Source: Pseudomonadota bacterium (GTDB lineage Bacteria > Myxococcota_A > Polyangia > Polyangiales > Polyangiaceae). Taken from it: a stretch of DNA of 12,123 bases. Positions within the stretch are counted from its first letter, which is position 1, and each line of letters starts with the position of its first letter. Shown one piece after another: positions 1 to 6,052 of this stretch. A program made the position numbers and the translations under genes. The notes beneath the pieces are model-generated. The model ran no database searches and had not been told where the DNA came from. It was given only the letters and a program-made list of their open reading frames with translations. The stretch is from assembly GCA_023431345.1 (NCBI GenBank), contig JAEYWK010000169.1:1-12123 (forward strand). The letters are read 5' to 3'.

Positions 1-145
1 CCAGCTTCGTCGCCCGCGCTACCCGCGCCACGCCACCGCGACCGATCGCCTCCGCCTCCGCTCCTGCCCACAGTCGGCGAGCACGCTCGTCTAGCGTCGC
101 CTTGAGGAGGCGCCACTTCTGCCGAACGATTTGCTCGTCGTCCAC
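1..145 (-). CDS. ISAzo13-family transposase, N-terminal part only
   Basis: Partial gene that continues past the left edge. Reading down from a GTG at 143-145, the frame encodes 48 residues beginning VDDEQIVRQKW, followed by LDERARRLWAGAEAEAIG, then GGVARVARATKL. The LDERxRRLWA...EAxxxGxGG...ARAT pattern is what I recognise as the N-terminus of ISAzo13-type (DDE) transposases, where it precedes the helix-turn-helix. The catalytic DDE part lies outside the window, so intactness cannot be judged. The frame has a stop (TGA, 164-166) just upstream and the GTG is the only plausible start. No clear Shine-Dalgarno site is visible. The outer end of the element should lie between about 146 and 280, but its terminal repeat cannot be defined from one end. 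Confidence 0.65.
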   Translation of the reverse strand, partial: MDDEQIVRQKWRLLKATLDERARRLWAGAEAEAIGRGGVARVARATKL

Positions 146-246
146 CTGCGAACGTAGATCACGTCAGCTCGATCTTGTCGATCCTGATTCGGCCAACGTC
201 GGCCTGAAAATCGATCGACTTCTGCATTCGAGGCCCCTTAGGGAAT

Positions 247-278
247 ATTTTTGGGTTCGGTCCCCCGAACCCAAAAAT
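247..278. repeat. Perfect 14-bp inverted repeat (hairpin) downstream of gshB
   Basis: Arms 247-260 and 265-278 are perfectly complementary around a 4-nt loop (261-264). Each arm has an AT-rich outer end and a GGGTTCGG-type inner end. On either strand the T run comes before the stem and the A run after it, the reverse of an intrinsic terminator, so it is not a classical one. It lies 73 bp beyond the gshB stop and about 100 bp from the transposase start. It could be an mRNA 3'-end stabiliser, a palindromic element or part of an IS end. Confidence 0.8.
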
Positions 279-287
279 GCGCTCTCT

Positions 288-307
288 CCCCTTCCACCCT
301 CCCACCC
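288..307 (-). other. G-quadruplex-capable tract in the gshB 3' untranslated region
   Basis: On the minus strand (the gshB sense strand) four G runs of 3, 3, 3 and 4 are separated by loops of 1, 1 and 5 nt (G runs at 305-307, 301-303, 297-299, 288-291). This satisfies the usual G-quadruplex pattern with short loops. It lies inside a longer purine-rich stretch (about 281-350 on the minus strand), begins 44 bp past the gshB stop, and is followed by the 14-bp hairpin. Formation in DNA or RNA is an inference. Confidence 0.6.
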
Positions 308-350
308 TTCCTGTTCCCCCCCTCTCGCTCCCCGCCTCACCGCCTCCCTG

Positions 351-1298
351 TTATCCCCTTCGCGCAGCGACTTTAGCCTCCGTCCACCGAACGACATCGT
401 CTTCCACAGCCCGTCCCAAGAAGCGACTCAGCTCCTGAATCCCCGTCGGGCTCGTCACGTTCACCTCGATCAGCTTTTCACCGATCAGATCGAGACCGAC
501 GAAATAGAGCCCATGCTCCAAGAGCTTCGGCGCGATCGCCTCCACCAGCGCCGCCTCCTTCGCTGTCAGATCCGTCGGCACGACCGTCCCTCCCGCGTGG
601 ATGTTCGCGCGCACGTCATCTTCGCGAGGCACCCGCAAGATGGCGCCGAGCGGCTTACCCTCGAGCAAGAGCACGCGCTTGTCACCCACGCGAATCGCGG
701 GTTGGTACTCTTGCACGATCGCGAGCCGCTTCCCCTCCTGCGTCCAAATATCGACGAGTGAGCGCGCGTTCCGATCACCGAGCGAGAGCGTTACGACCCC
801 GCTGCCGCCGGCGCCGTCGAGCGGCTTGAGCACGGCTTGCCCCCCGATGTCGCTGACGAAATCCAGGATTTCTTGCGGGCTGGCGCTGACGAGCGAGCGC
901 GGCGTGTGCTCCGGGAAATGGAACGCGAACAGCTTCTCGTTCGCATCACGGATGCCCCGCGGATCATTGACCACGAGCACGCGGTCTTTCACGCGGTCGA
1001 GCTGCTGCGTCAGGTACAGGTAAGCCGCGTCGAACGGCGGATCTTTACGGATGAACACGGCATCGAGACGAGCGAGCTCGAACCGCTCGGCGTTTCCCAG
1101 CGTGTAGTGGGGCGGCGTATCACTCACCGTGATCGGCCTCGCCCAGGCGAAGCCGTCTGCCCCGCGCAGGGAAACGTGCTGCGGCAAGCAGTGCAGCGCG
1201 CTGTGACCGAGCGCCCCCGCTGCCCGCAGGAAGGCGAACGTGGTGTCCTTCAGCGGGCTCATCGTCTCGGCCGGATCCATCACGAACAAGAAACGCAT
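351..1298 (-). CDS. gshB: Glutathione synthetase (GshB)
   Basis: Joins gamma-glutamylcysteine and glycine using ATP, the second step of glutathione synthesis, in the cytoplasm. The 315-residue product is almost exactly the length of the E. coli enzyme (316). The N-terminus MRFLFVMDPAETMSPLKDTT matches the family's VMDP...KDxxFA opening. The ATP-grasp domain shows the glycine-rich loop KPLDGAGGSG (158-167), an R-E-D-D-V-R-A-N-x-H-A-G-G segment (225-237) and metal/ATP residues in FVGLDLIG (267-273) and EVNVTSPTG (278-286). I chose the ATG at 1298 rather than the GTG at 1319 because it begins right at the conserved region. The partner enzyme gene (gshA) is not in the window. It is divergent from ggt, pairing synthesis with breakdown. 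A weak promoter-like pair (TTGCCA, 17 nt, TATGTA; 1305-1333) would start the mRNA almost at the ATG. Confidence 0.93.
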   Translation of the reverse strand: MRFLFVMDPAETMSPLKDTTFAFLRAAGALGHSALHCLPQHVSLRGADGFAWARPITVSDTPPHYTLGNAERFELARLDAVFIRKDPPFDAAYLYLTQQLDRVKDRVLVVNDPRGIRDANEKLFAFHFPEHTPRSLVSASPQEILDFVSDIGGQAVLKPLDGAGGSGVVTLSLGDRNARSLVDIWTQEGKRLAIVQEYQPAIRVGDKRVLLLEGKPLGAILRVPREDDVRANIHAGGTVVPTDLTAKEAALVEAIAPKLLEHGLYFVGLDLIGEKLIEVNVTSPTGIQELSRFLGRAVEDDVVRWTEAKVAARRG

Positions 1299-1435
1299 GG
1301 CAGCTACATACGGCCCCACCCCTCGAGTGGCAACCGCGGGATACCGCAGGGGACCGAGAACGACGGAGCTCGTCCAGGCGGCCGCGCAGCGAGGGCGATC
1401 GACTTACTCTTCTGCGGGCCCTAAGCTCGCGGCTC
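1299..1435. promoter_or_regulatory. Divergent intergenic region between gshB and ggt
   Basis: This 137-bp gap must hold the promoters of both genes. For gshB (minus) I see TTGCCA (1328-1333), 17 nt, TATGTA (1305-1310). For ggt (plus) I see TCGACT (1399-1404), 17 nt, TAAGCT (1422-1427). Both pairs have good spacing but only fair matches to the sigma-70 consensus, and both would give mRNAs with little or no leader. No strong Shine-Dalgarno site precedes either start. The region is certain as an intergenic space; the exact boxes are tentative. Confidence 0.3.
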
Positions 1436-3205
1436 ATGCGCCGCCCTGCCCGCCATTCGAGGCCCACCTGGCACCTGCTCTCGCTCACCGGCCTCGCCCT
1501 CGCTTCGCTGACGGCCACCTTGCCCAGCGTGCGAGCAGCGACGCCCGCCAAGAGCTACGCCGTCACGAGCGAGAGCCCCGGCGCGACGTACGAAGCGAGC
1601 CGGCTGCTCGAAGCGGGAGGCAACGCCATCGACGCCGCTGTCCTCGCCGCGCTCGTGTCGGGCTTCACCAACCCATCGTCGAGCGGCATCGGCGGAGGCG
1701 GGTTCGCGCTCATCTGGTCCGCGCGCGACCGCAAGCCGTACGTCTTCGATTTTCGGGAGACGGCGCCGGCGGGCATCGCCCCCAGCGCGCTCGACAAGCG
1801 TCCCCTCCCCGTCGAGAAGCGCGGCGAAGCCGTCGGGGTTCCCGGCGAGGTCGCAGGCCTGTACGAGCTGCAGCAGCGCTTCGGTCAGCTCAAGTGGCGA
1901 GACATCGTGCTGCGCGCCGCGCGCCTGGCCGAGCGGGGCTTCGTGACCGAGCCGCACACCGCTTGGCAGCTCAGCCAACAGAAGCCGAGCCCCCTCATGA
2001 CTTCACCCACCTTCCGCAGCGTCTACCTGCCGGGCGGAGCGCCGGCGCCGCTCGGCAAGCAGCTGCGCGCCACCAAGCTCGCCAAGACGCTCACTCGCAT
2101 CGCCAACGAGGGCAAGCGCGGCTTCTACGAAGGCCCCGTCGCAAGCGACTTGGTGAAAGCCACACAAGCCGCCGGCGGCACGCTCGCGCTGACGGATTTG
2201 GCGAGCTACCGGGTGCTCGAGCGCGCTCCGCTCAGCGCGACTTGGGCCGGCAAGCAAATCTTCACGATGCCGCTGCCGTCGGCGGGCGGCTTGCTGCTGT
2301 TGCAAACCCTGGGCTTGTTTCGAGCCAGCGAGCTTACGGCCATGAGTGACGCTCCCGGCAAGCGCATTCACTTGCTGGCGGAAGGAATGCGCGGCGCCTT
2401 CGCCGATCGCGCGCGCTACCTCGGCGATCCGGATTTCGAGAGCGTCGATGTGGCGAAGCTGCTTTCGCCAGCGCGGCTCGCTCGTCGCAAGGCGTTGATG
2501 GCCGAAGATCGCACCCACACTCAGCCGCGCTTCGGGCTCGAGGAAGCCGGCACGCATCACCTCGCTACCGCCGATCAGCAGGGCAATTGGGTGTCGCTCA
2601 CCACGACCGTGAACGAAGGCTTCGGCGCGAAAATCATGGCCGAGCAGAGCGGCGTCCTGCTCAACAATGAGCTGACCGATTTCTCCACTCCCGATAGCGT
2701 GGCGGCGTTCGGCATGACCGAGAGCCCCAACCGCGTTCGGCCCGGCGCGCGCCCGATCTCCAGCATGACGCCCACGCTCATCGTCGAGCGCGGCGAGCCC
2801 ATCTTGTCGCTGGGCGGCTCGGGCGCGATCACGATCCCGACCAACATCACCCAGGTGCTGCTGAGCCGAGTCATCGATGGCATGCCGCTCGACGCCGCCG
2901 TGGCTGCGCCTCGCTTCATGGTCCCGCCCCCGCGCACCGGCCAAACCTTGTGGCTCGAGGCGGCGCTGGCCGGGCCCTACGCGGCGGATCTGGAGGCGCG
3001 CGGCGAGCTGCTCCAAACGCGCGACTGGAAGAACGCGGTCCAGGCCATCGCGCGCGAAAACGGCGTCTTCACCGCGGCCGCAGACCCGCGCAAATCCGGC
3101 ACCGCCAGCGCCGTGAACGCCGCCAGCTCCACGAGCAAAAGCACCGCCGCCGCTACCGGGAGCGACGCCGGGCCCGCCAAGAGCGCGCCGCCAGCGCCTC
3201 AGTGA
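1436..3205 (+). CDS. ggt: Gamma-glutamyltransferase (glutathione hydrolase), secreted
   Basis: Cleaves the gamma-glutamyl bond of glutathione and transfers or hydrolyses the glutamyl group, normally in the periplasm. The 589-residue precursor has a signal peptide (hydrophobic segment about 13-28, likely cleavage near A34). Family landmarks: FRETAP (106-111) with the substrate-binding Arg107; the autocleavage nucleophile Thr373 in AGTHHLATAD; GVLLNNELTDFS (406-417) with Asp415; RPISSMTPT (439-447) with the Ser-Ser pair; and LGGSG (459-463). The precursor is expected to split before Thr373 into two subunits. All catalytic residues are present, and the spacing from Asp415 to the Ser pair resembles E. 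coli GGT, which has a lid loop there. The last 35 or so residues are a low-complexity Ala/Ser/Thr/Pro tail. It is divergent from gshB and overlaps the convergent anti-sigma gene by 7 bp. Confidence 0.94.
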   Translation: MRRPARHSRPTWHLLSLTGLALASLTATLPSVRAATPAKSYAVTSESPGATYEASRLLEAGGNAIDAAVLAALVSGFTNPSSSGIGGGGFALIWSARDRKPYVFDFRETAPAGIAPSALDKRPLPVEKRGEAVGVPGEVAGLYELQQRFGQLKWRDIVLRAARLAERGFVTEPHTAWQLSQQKPSPLMTSPTFRSVYLPGGAPAPLGKQLRATKLAKTLTRIANEGKRGFYEGPVASDLVKATQAAGGTLALTDLASYRVLERAPLSATWAGKQIFTMPLPSAGGLLLLQTLGLFRASELTAMSDAPGKRIHLLAEGMRGAFADRARYLGDPDFESVDVAKLLSPARLARRKALMAEDRTHTQPRFGLEEAGTHHLATADQQGNWVSLTTTVNEGFGAKIMAEQSGVLLNNELTDFSTPDSVAAFGMTESPNRVRPGARPISSMTPTLIVERGEPILSLGGSGAITIPTNITQVLLSRVIDGMPLDAAVAAPRFMVPPPRTGQTLWLEAALAGPYAADLEARGELLQTRDWKNAVQAIARENGVFTAAADPRKSGTASAVNAASSTSKSTAAATGSDAGPAKSAPPAPQ

Positions 3206-4032
3206 ATCGACGCGATCAGCTCGGCGCTCTCGTCGTTGTTCAGGTCGGTCGCGATGGCGTAGCCCACGCCGTTTCGGCGCTCCGTCGCGGCGATCGACAC
3301 GCCGTGACGCGAGCCCACGTACACCGGCTCGTTGCGCACCACTCGCTGCTGCAGCGTGCTCCGCACCGGGAAGCGTGAGGCGTCGTAGACGTAGACCGTG
3401 AGCTTGTGACCGGCGATGCGGTAACGCAGCGAGGCCGCGCGCTGATTGCTCACCGGCACGACGCTCACGCCTTCCCAGCGCGCGCCGTACTGCTTGAAGT
3501 TCGGCAGCGTCACCGGCACGCCGACCTCGGGCTCGAGCTGCGGCACCAGCGAAGCCTCCGTGAACTGCGGGGCCGCCGCGCGCTCGTGATTCTTCACCAG
3601 GTCTTCCAGCAGCTTCTCTACGCTGGCCGGCGTGGCCGACTGATACAGGCTGGCGTTGGCCGCCACGTCACTCGGGCGATTGTTGGCCGAAGCGGCCCAG
3701 ACCATCACCACCGCCGCCGCGGCCGCGATCGGCATGATGCTGCGCCAGCTGAGCATGCGCACGTGCGGATCATACTGAGCGAGGCGCTCTTCTCGCTCGC
3801 GCTCGGCGCTCAAAGCCAGGCGGATGCGCTCTTGGAAGGCGTCGGTGACGACCGCCTCGCCGCGCACCGCCTGCTTCAAGCTCGCGCGCATCGCCTCACC
3901 CAAGCGCATTCGCTCGGTGCAGCGCTCGCACTCGAACAGGTGCGCTTCGACCTCCACGACCTGCACGGGGCTGAGCTCGCCGTCGCGCAGCGGCTCGAGC
4001 AGCGCCATGAAGTGCCGACAGCCGGTGCTCAT
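3199..4032 (-). CDS. Zinc-finger transmembrane anti-sigma factor
   Basis: Predicted to hold the ECF sigma factor encoded just upstream at the inner membrane until a signal arrives. The 277-residue protein starts with a ZAS-type zinc-binding domain: Cys5 and His7, then H31-x3-C35-x2-C38 in HLFECERC. A single hydrophobic segment (about 99-116, rich in Ala and Val) follows a cytoplasmic helix with many charged residues. Residues 117-277 would be the periplasmic sensor part; I recognise no family there, though VYVYDASRFP and GYAIATDLNN suggest beta structure. Its ATG (4030-4032) overlaps the sigma stop codon as ATGA, a common sign of translational coupling and of matched amounts. The gene end overlaps the ggt end. 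The signal sensed is unknown. Confidence 0.85.
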   Translation of the reverse strand: MSTGCRHFMALLEPLRDGELSPVQVVEVEAHLFECERCTERMRLGEAMRASLKQAVRGEAVVTDAFQERIRLALSAEREREERLAQYDPHVRMLSWRSIMPIAAAAAVVMVWAASANNRPSDVAANASLYQSATPASVEKLLEDLVKNHERAAAPQFTEASLVPQLEPEVGVPVTLPNFKQYGARWEGVSVVPVSNQRAASLRYRIAGHKLTVYVYDASRFPVRSTLQQRVVRNEPVYVGSRHGVSIAATERRNGVGYAIATDLNNDESAELIASIH

Positions 4033-4679
4033 GACTGCGCCGCCTTCCGCACGCGGTACCGGTCGAGCTCGACGACGGCCTCCGGCGCCTTGTTGCCGAC
4101 CTCCGCTTCGGGCCCGACGATGCCCATCGCGCGCGCGTGCTCGTAGAGTCGCCCCTTGAGCAGCCGCCGTCCGCGGTGCAGGCGAGACATGACCGTACCG
4201 ATCGGGCAGCCCATGATGTCTGCGATTTCCTTGTACGACAGCTCTTCCACGTCAGATAGAACCACCGCCAAGCGGTAATCTTCCGGCAGCTCGTCGAGAG
4301 CGCGACCAATTTCGGAGGCCAACATCGGGCGCAGCGCCTGCGACTCCGGGTCGCGCATCGACTCCATCGTTTGCGCGCTGATCCAGCCGTCCGCCAGCGG
4401 ATCCGCGTCGGGGCCCTCGAGCACGCTGCGCTCGAGGCCACCGCGACGGTAGCGGTTGATGAACGTGTTCATCAGAATGCGGATCAGCCACGCGCGCAGG
4501 TTCGTGCCCGTCTCGAACTGCTCGCGTGCGCGCATGGCCTTGAGCAGGGTGTCCTGCACGAGGTCTTGAGCGTCGGCGGGGTTCTTGGTCAGGCGGGTGG
4601 CGACGCCGAGCAGGGCCGGAAGCTCGGCCAAGGCGTCGGTCTCGAAAGACTTGCTCGTGAGGCGGCCGGATCGGGTCAT
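4029..4679 (-). CDS. ECF-type RNA polymerase sigma factor
   Basis: Directs RNA polymerase to a specific set of promoters. The 216-residue product has a sigma-2 region (about 15-79), with NPADAQDLVQDTLLKA (33-48) and LRAWLIRILMNTFINRYRR (61-79), and a sigma-4 region (about 125-182), with LPEDYRLAVVLSDVEELSYK (131-150) and the DNA-reading helix GCPIGTVMSRLHRGRRLLKG (157-176). The C-terminal tail of about 35 residues is short and charged. I chose the ATG at 4679; an upstream in-frame extension to 4754 would run into the preceding gene and has no family resemblance. The gene lies 37 bp after the PhaR-type gene and overlaps the anti-sigma gene, so the three probably form one transcript. A 7-bp inverted repeat sits just ahead of the start. 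The ECF subgroup is not assigned. Confidence 0.92.
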   Translation of the reverse strand: MTRSGRLTSKSFETDALAELPALLGVATRLTKNPADAQDLVQDTLLKAMRAREQFETGTNLRAWLIRILMNTFINRYRRGGLERSVLEGPDADPLADGWISAQTMESMRDPESQALRPMLASEIGRALDELPEDYRLAVVLSDVEELSYKEIADIMGCPIGTVMSRLHRGRRLLKGRLYEHARAMGIVGPEAEVGNKAPEAVVELDRYRVRKAAQS

Positions 4680-4688
4680 CAAGGCTCT

Positions 4689-4705
4689 GCCAGGTCGAAC
4701 CTGGC
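4689..4705. promoter_or_regulatory. Inverted repeat just upstream of the ECF sigma start
   Basis: Perfect 7-bp arms (4689-4695 and 4699-4705) around a 3-nt loop, ending 9 bp before the sigma ATG. No T run follows on the minus strand, so it does not look like a terminator. It could be an operator for a dimeric regulator or an RNA hairpin that limits sigma translation. No better Shine-Dalgarno site is visible between it and the ATG. Confidence 0.5.
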
Positions 4706-4716
4706 CCTTTTCCAAT

Positions 4717-5358
4717 TTATTCCGGCGTGCCGCTCGGACTGCCGCTCGCGCCACCGCCCTCGCGCTTTTCGAGGGCGTCGAGCCGGTCCGCCAGCCGCTT
4801 CACTTCGAGCTGCAGGTCGCGGAAGGCCGCAAAATTCGGCAGAACTGCGCGAATACGCTCGTCGATTGCCGATTGCCATTGCTCGAAGGTGGCGCGCAAA
4901 CCCTTGGATTCCTTAGTGTCAGACATATCGTCATCCTCTCGAGCGGGCGGCGGCGAGGTCGGGGGAACCGGCGGGGTGGAGCCCACCCGTTCACCGTCAT
5001 CTTTGCCCGGCGGCGGGATGAGCTTGCCGATCGGCCCTTCGCGGAGCTGAGTGAGGATCTTCTCGCCGCGATGCCGGATGAGGGCCTTGAGCGTCGGGAT
5101 CGGGATAGCGCGCGGCTTGTTCCGCAGCTCCTCCGAAATGATCAAGGCCAGCGTGACGTCCGTCTTGTCCTCTTTCGTCGCGTTATCGATGATTTGGACG
5201 TCTTCACCGCTCCTGATCATCTCGGCGATCTGCAGGAGGGTGACGTAGCTCGAGCCACGGGTGTCGTAGAGCTTGCGGTTCGAGTAGCGCTTGATGATGC
5301 GCCGATCGGCAGACTCTTCCGACGGGTCCGGGGCGTGGAGGTCGGGCTCGTTGCTCAT
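4717..5358 (-). CDS. PhaR-type polyhydroxyalkanoate synthesis regulator with coiled-coil tail
   Basis: The 213-residue product carries the PHB/PHA accumulation regulator DNA-binding domain at about 20-80: RRIIKRYSNRKLYDT, YVTLLQIAEMI and VQIIDNATKEDKT are hallmark segments. In known members this domain represses PHA synthase and phasin genes and responds to PHA granules. A basic stretch (81-113) and a Pro-rich acidic linker (114-144) lead to a helical, coiled-coil-like tail (about 147-199, ending LQLEVKRLADRLDALEKRE) that resembles phasin-type helices more than the usual regulator C-terminus. I chose the ATG at 5358 because it directly precedes the domain and has GAGGG 10 nt upstream; a frame extension to 5580 overlaps the next gene. 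No PHA synthase or phasin gene is in the window. It leads the sigma/anti-sigma cluster. Confidence 0.82.
   Translation of the reverse strand: MSNEPDLHAPDPSEESADRRIIKRYSNRKLYDTRGSSYVTLLQIAEMIRSGEDVQIIDNATKEDKTDVTLALIISEELRNKPRAIPIPTLKALIRHRGEKILTQLREGPIGKLIPPPGKDDGERVGSTPPVPPTSPPPAREDDDMSDTKESKGLRATFEQWQSAIDERIRAVLPNFAAFRDLQLEVKRLADRLDALEKREGGGASGSPSGTPE
4934..4940 (-). promoter_or_regulatory. Internal Shine-Dalgarno-like site inside the PhaR-type gene
   Basis: GAGAGGA lies 7 nt before an in-frame ATG (4924-4926, residue Met145). Its strength and spacing are better than those at the gene's own start. Translation from here would give a 69-residue protein (4717-4926) made of only the coiled-coil tail. 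The purine run partly reflects codons for an acidic Glu-Asp stretch, so it may be coincidence. Confidence 0.3.
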
Positions 5359-5374
5359 GGCGGTGCGGCCCTCA

Positions 5375-5403
5375 AGTATGGCGCGCGGCGTCAACGCGGT
5401 CAA
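5375..5403 (-). promoter_or_regulatory. Sigma-70-like promoter ahead of the PhaR-type gene
   Basis: On the minus strand TTGACC (5398-5403, 5 of 6 to consensus) is followed after 17 nt by CATACT (5375-5380, 4 of 6). It is the best promoter-like pair I found. Transcription would begin near 5368, leaving only about 10 nt before the ATG at 5358 and excluding the GAGGG site from the mRNA, which argues for caution. Confidence 0.4.
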
Positions 5404-5414
5404 AAGGACCCAAT

Positions 5415-5434
5415 CGCCCGCCGCTTTTCGGGCG
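5415..5434 (-). terminator. Possible weak terminator after the SUKH gene
   Basis: A 6-bp GC stem (5415-5420 with 5429-5434) and 8-nt loop start 22 bp past the SUKH stop. A short T run (TTTT) appears only about 11 nt beyond the stem, so termination would be inefficient. It could instead be chance in GC-rich DNA. Confidence 0.22.
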
Positions 5435-5456
5435 TAGGGCCCGATCGGCCGCCGAG

Positions 5457-6008
5457 TCAGGCCGACTTGGCGAGCGCCGGCGCGGCCGTGAGGTCGGCGA
5501 TGTCTTGCCGCGCCAGCTCGACGATGAACTCGAGGAACGCCGCGAAGCTCGGGTAACGAACGCCCAGCTCGTTCATCCACGCGATCACCTCGTACTCACC
5601 GCTCTCATCCACCACGGACGGGTTGAACGCAAACAGCGTGGTGGCTTCGAGGTCGGCGCCGAAAGGGATCAGCGTCCGTGCGCGGGGTCGCGTGGGCGGC
5701 CCTAGGTCGGGGATGGGCGTCTCGGCGGCCTCGAAGGCGGCGCGCGCCAGATCCTCGTACTGGCGCAGGCCCAGGTTGGCGGTGCCGAGCAGGCTCGCGC
5801 CGTCGAGGAAGCGGGGCCAGCCATCGTGCAGCTCCAGGAAGGCACGGTACGACGGCGGCAGCTTGCGGCCCATGCGCTCTTCTGCGCGCTCGATCGCGAG
5901 CTCGGACGCAGCCGGGTTCGGGATGAGCCCCAAGTCGCGGAACGGCTGCAGCCAAGATAGCTCGGTGTGCAGCTCACGAATGGTGATCAAGAGGTCGTGC
6001 TGATCCAT
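5457..6008 (-). CDS. SUKH-superfamily (SMI1/KNR4) protein
   Basis: The 183-residue protein shows the SMI1/KNR4 layout: a helical N-terminus, then ELAIERAEERMGRKLPPSYR (36-55) and FLELHDGW (57-64), the family's L-P-x-x-Y-x-x-F-L-x-x-x-x-G-W signature, then a beta segment RTLIPFGADLEATTLFAFNP (111-130) and the closing helix SFAAFLEFI (154-162). The superfamily includes many immunity proteins against polymorphic and contact-dependent toxins, and also regulators. No toxin gene or secretion gene is adjacent, so an immunity role is not supported here. Start at 6008 is set by a strong GAGGAG site 6 nt upstream. It is on the same strand as the PhaR-type gene (98 bp gap) and divergent from the next gene with only 44 bp between. 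Function unknown. Confidence 0.78.
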   Translation of the reverse strand: MDQHDLLITIRELHTELSWLQPFRDLGLIPNPAASELAIERAEERMGRKLPPSYRAFLELHDGWPRFLDGASLLGTANLGLRQYEDLARAAFEAAETPIPDLGPPTRPRARTLIPFGADLEATTLFAFNPSVVDESGEYEVIAWMNELGVRYPSFAAFLEFIVELARQDIADLTAAPALAKSA

Positions 6009-6014
6009 GGTCTG

Positions 6015-6020
6015 CTCCTC
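6015..6020 (-). promoter_or_regulatory. Ribosome binding site of the SUKH gene
   Basis: GAGGAG 6 nt before the ATG at 6008. It is the clearest Shine-Dalgarno site in the window and decides this start over the in-frame codon at 6029. Confidence 0.75.
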
Positions 6021-6052
6021 GCGGCCCACGACCTAAAGCACGCCCGCGGTGC

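Noticed and set aside
159..227. 22-codon minus-strand frame beginning MQKSIDFQADV
   Set aside because: Short, no ribosome site and no family resemblance; it probably lies in the IS end or its flank.
1240..2349. Long plus-strand frame overlapping the divergent gap and ggt
   Set aside because: Arg/Ala-rich shadow of ggt in another frame; no recognisable domain.
2003..3016. Long open frame (337 codons) antisense to ggt
   Set aside because: Arg/Ala/His-rich composition typical of high-GC shadow frames; ggt is unmistakable on the other strand.
4585..5556. Long plus-strand frame antisense to the sigma and PhaR-type genes
   Set aside because: No domain pattern, and it crosses two clear minus-strand genes.
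5359..5580. N-terminal extension of the PhaR-type gene
   Set aside because: It would overlap the SUKH gene, is Arg-rich with no family match, and the ATG at 5358 sits right before the conserved domain.
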